Part shown: positions 11,526 to 13,383 of the stretch, piece after piece
Layout: each line of letters opens with the position of its first letter
How positions within the stretch are numbered: the stretch's first letter is position 1
Assembly (NCBI RefSeq): GCF_003463825.1
Contig: NZ_QSDY01000049.1
Coordinates: 1 to 13,383, forward strand
Direction: 5' to 3'
From: Veillonella sp. AM51-8BH
GTDB taxonomy: Bacteria; Bacillota; Negativicutes; Veillonellales; Veillonellaceae
Length of the DNA: 13,383 nt
Notes under the pieces: model-generated
Told to the model about the DNA's origin: nothing
The model's input: the letters and a program-made list of their open reading frames with translations, nothing else
Database searches by the model: none
Program-made: the position numbers and the translations under genes

Positions 11526-13283
11526 ATGAATTTAATTGATATAAAATCTCCAGCCGATTTAAAAGGCTTATCTATTTCTGAATTAACAGATTTAACAGCA
11601 CAAGCTCGTCAAGCTCTCATGACAAAGGTTTCTGAGCACGGCGGCCATTTTGGACCACCTATGGGTGCAGCTGAAATGATTATGGCTTTACACTATGTAT
11701 TTAATTCCCCTGTAGATAAAATCGTATACGACGTATCTCATCAGTCCTATGTACATAAGATGGTTACAGGTCGTGCGTTGGCATTTTTAGAGCATGATCA
11801 TTATGATGATGTAACGGGCTATACAGATCCTACTGAAAGTGAGCATGATTTCTTTAATATTGGTCATACGTCCACATCTATCTCCTTAGCATCTGGCCTT
11901 GCTACTGCTCGAAATTTAAAGGGGAACTCTGAAAATATTATCGCTATCATTGGTGATGGTTCTTTGTCTGGTGGGGAAGCATTTGAAGGTCTAGATTATG
12001 CGGCTACATTAGATAGCAATATGATTATTATCATCAACGATAATGACCAATCCATTGCAGAAAATCATGGTGGTTTGTATCGTGGTCTTCGAGAGTTGCG
12101 CGAGTCTAATGGTGAAAGCTCTAATAATTTCTTTAAGGCTCTTGGTTTAGATTATCGTTTTGTAGCCGATGGTAATGATTTAGAGACATTAATCAATGTG
12201 TTTAAGGCTGTAAAAGATATTAACCATCCTATCGTTTTACATATTGTTACTCAAAAAGGTAAGGGCTATGCTATTGCAGAGCAAAATAAAGAGGCCTTCC
12301 ACTGGACTATGCCATTTGATTTAGAAACAGGTAAACTCAAAAAGGAACATCATGGTCCGACCTATGCTGGTACAATTGCGGACTATTTGATGGAACAAAT
12401 TAAAGTAGATCCAACAGTGGTAGCTATTACTGCAGGTACACCAGGTGGTTTTGGGTTTAATGCTAAATGGCGTAACGAGGCTGGTAAACAATATATAGAC
12501 GTTGGTATTGCGGAAGAACATGCTATTGCGATGAGCTCTGGCATTGCGAAAAATGGTGGTAAGCCAGTGTTTAATGTATATAGTACGTTCTTACAACGTA
12601 CCTATGACCAATTGGTACAAGATCTTTGTGTAAATAATAACAGTGCAGTTATCATCAATCATATGGCATCTGTATATGGCATGAACGATGTCACTCATTT
12701 AGGTTTCTTTGATATTCCTATGCTTACAAATATTCCTAATTTAGTATATTTGGCACCTACTAGTAATGAAGAACTATTGGCTATGACTGAATATGCAGTT
12801 CATCAACACGAACATCCAGTAGCTATTCGTGTACCAGTAGGCAAATTTACATCTACTGGTGTACCTGATACAACGGACTATAGTATTTTACATAAATCTC
12901 AAGTAACTCGCCGTGGTGAAGGTATTGCTTTGTTAGGTTTAGGTAATTTTTATCATCTAGCTAATCAAGTTGCCGATGAATTGGCTAAAGACGGTATTAA
13001 TGCAACCGTAGTAAACCCTAAATTTGCTTCTGGTCTTGATGAAGAATTATTAGAAGAGTTGAAAGCAAATCATTCTGTTGTATTTACTTTAGAAGATGGT
13101 GTAGTTGAAGGCGGTTGGGGCCAACGTGTAGCTAGTTTCTATGGTCCATCTAATGTGCGCGTTAAAAACTACGGTATTGCTAAAGAGTTCCACGATCGTT
13201 ATGATGCAACTGAACTGTTAAGAGAAAATGGAGTTTCTTTAGAACAGATTGTGGCTGATGCCAAACAAATTTTATCCGTTTAG
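11526..13283 (+). CDS. Diverged DXS-like thiamine-diphosphate enzyme
   Basis: I start at ATG 11526, six bases after AAAGGA, rather than the in-frame ATG at 11511, giving 585 aa against about 620 for DXS. The order of domains is that of 1-deoxyxylulose-5-phosphate synthase. The ThDP-binding motif is G143-D-G to N171-D-N. The Glu that activates ThDP is E330 in DVGIAEEHA. YSTFLQRTYDQL and a THxGxFDIP element also match. Differences from DXS are clear: HFGPPMG for the usual HLGSSLG near residue 41, and P-V-G (V438) where DXS has YPRG, whose Arg contacts substrate phosphate. It probably ligates a pyruvate-derived unit to a different, perhaps unphosphorylated, aldehyde, or is a slow DXS. It appears monocistronic, under a MerR-type promoter and followed by a terminator. 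Confidence 0.85.
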   Translation: MNLIDIKSPADLKGLSISELTDLTAQARQALMTKVSEHGGHFGPPMGAAEMIMALHYVFNSPVDKIVYDVSHQSYVHKMVTGRALAFLEHDHYDDVTGYTDPTESEHDFFNIGHTSTSISLASGLATARNLKGNSENIIAIIGDGSLSGGEAFEGLDYAATLDSNMIIIINDNDQSIAENHGGLYRGLRELRESNGESSNNFFKALGLDYRFVADGNDLETLINVFKAVKDINHPIVLHIVTQKGKGYAIAEQNKEAFHWTMPFDLETGKLKKEHHGPTYAGTIADYLMEQIKVDPTVVAITAGTPGGFGFNAKWRNEAGKQYIDVGIAEEHAIAMSSGIAKNGGKPVFNVYSTFLQRTYDQLVQDLCVNNNSAVIINHMASVYGMNDVTHLGFFDIPMLTNIPNLVYLAPTSNEELLAMTEYAVHQHEHPVAIRVPVGKFTSTGVPDTTDYSILHKSQVTRRGEGIALLGLGNFYHLANQVADELAKDGINATVVNPKFASGLDEELLEELKANHSVVFTLEDGVVEGGWGQRVASFYGPSNVRVKNYGIAKEFHDRYDATELLRENGVSLEQIVADAKQILSV

Positions 13284-13318
13284 TTTGATAAAATATTAAA
13301 TAAATAATTCTCTCTATA

Positions 13319-13366
13319 AATGCAGTAGGAATCTAGTGGATTTCCGATTTCTACTGCATTATTTTA
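13319..13366 (+). terminator. Terminator of the DXS-like gene
   Basis: 15-bp stem with one wobble, aatgcagtaggaatc (13319-13333) and gatttctactgcatt (13346-13360), followed by attttaatg. The T-tract is short but the stem is strong. Confidence 0.85.
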
Positions 13367-13383
13367 ATGTTATATTTTATAAA

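Noticed and set aside
1..13383. tRNA, rRNA, insertion sequence or prophage genes
   Set aside because: No cloverleaf, rRNA segment, transposase or phage structural/integrase protein could be recognised on either strand.

Overview
The window looks like chromosome from an anaerobic, AT-rich, low-GC didermal Firmicute. I favour a Negativicute of the Veillonella type. The reasons are the rpsF-ssb-rpsR core operon, strong AGGAGG ribosome binding sites, AT-rich codon use, and many oxygen-sensitive Fe-S and selenium-related genes. This placement is recognition from memory, not a database result.

Left part (1-2910), accessory in character. A 60-bp tandem duplication and an extended -10 promoter precede a two-gene unit. 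The first gene is a PD-(D/E)XK nuclease-like gene broken by a frameshift near 763-787; the second is an intact beta-CASP metallo-beta-lactamase-fold gene. The following 466-bp gap is not empty. On the minus strand it holds an unannotated 25-codon ORF for a single-span hydrophobic peptide, with a ribosome binding site inside a GNRA-capped hairpin. It also has an extended -10 promoter, mRNA ends that can pair with each other, a minus-strand terminator, and a convergent plus-strand promoter-terminator pair overlapping the 3' UTR. Together these look like a complete type I toxin-antitoxin locus. A stand-alone terminator and the promoter of the next gene fill the rest.

Middle (2911-5300), core genome. 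A Bcr/CflA-type MFS exporter is followed by a strong terminator and then the rpsF-ssb-rpsR operon. The rpsF leader is structured and is a candidate S6:S18 autoregulatory element. Two tandem terminators close the operon.

Right-middle (5300-10780), an Fe-S and selenium/sulfur neighbourhood. A tight three-gene operon encodes a Tat-exported ModA-like binding protein, a NapH-like polyferredoxin membrane protein and a radical SAM protein with all recognisable NifB-core motifs; no nitrogenase structural gene is visible. It converges on a cysteine desulfurase of the selenium-associated type, sharing a UUCG-capped bidirectional terminator. That gene is divergent from yedE (YedE/FdhT-type selenium/sulfur transporter) and a DUF3343 Se/S-carrier-like gene. 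A plausible reading is that the neighbourhood supplies Fe-S clusters and S/Se for an unusual metallocofactor, but this is inference.

Right end (10783-13383). A MerR/AdhR-type regulator is divergent from a diverged 1-deoxyxylulose-5-phosphate-synthase-like TPP enzyme. Their intergenic region holds a textbook MerR-activated promoter: a 19-bp spacer containing a 7-bp-armed dyad. The enzyme lacks the Arg of the usual DXS YPRG motif, so it may not use glyceraldehyde 3-phosphate.
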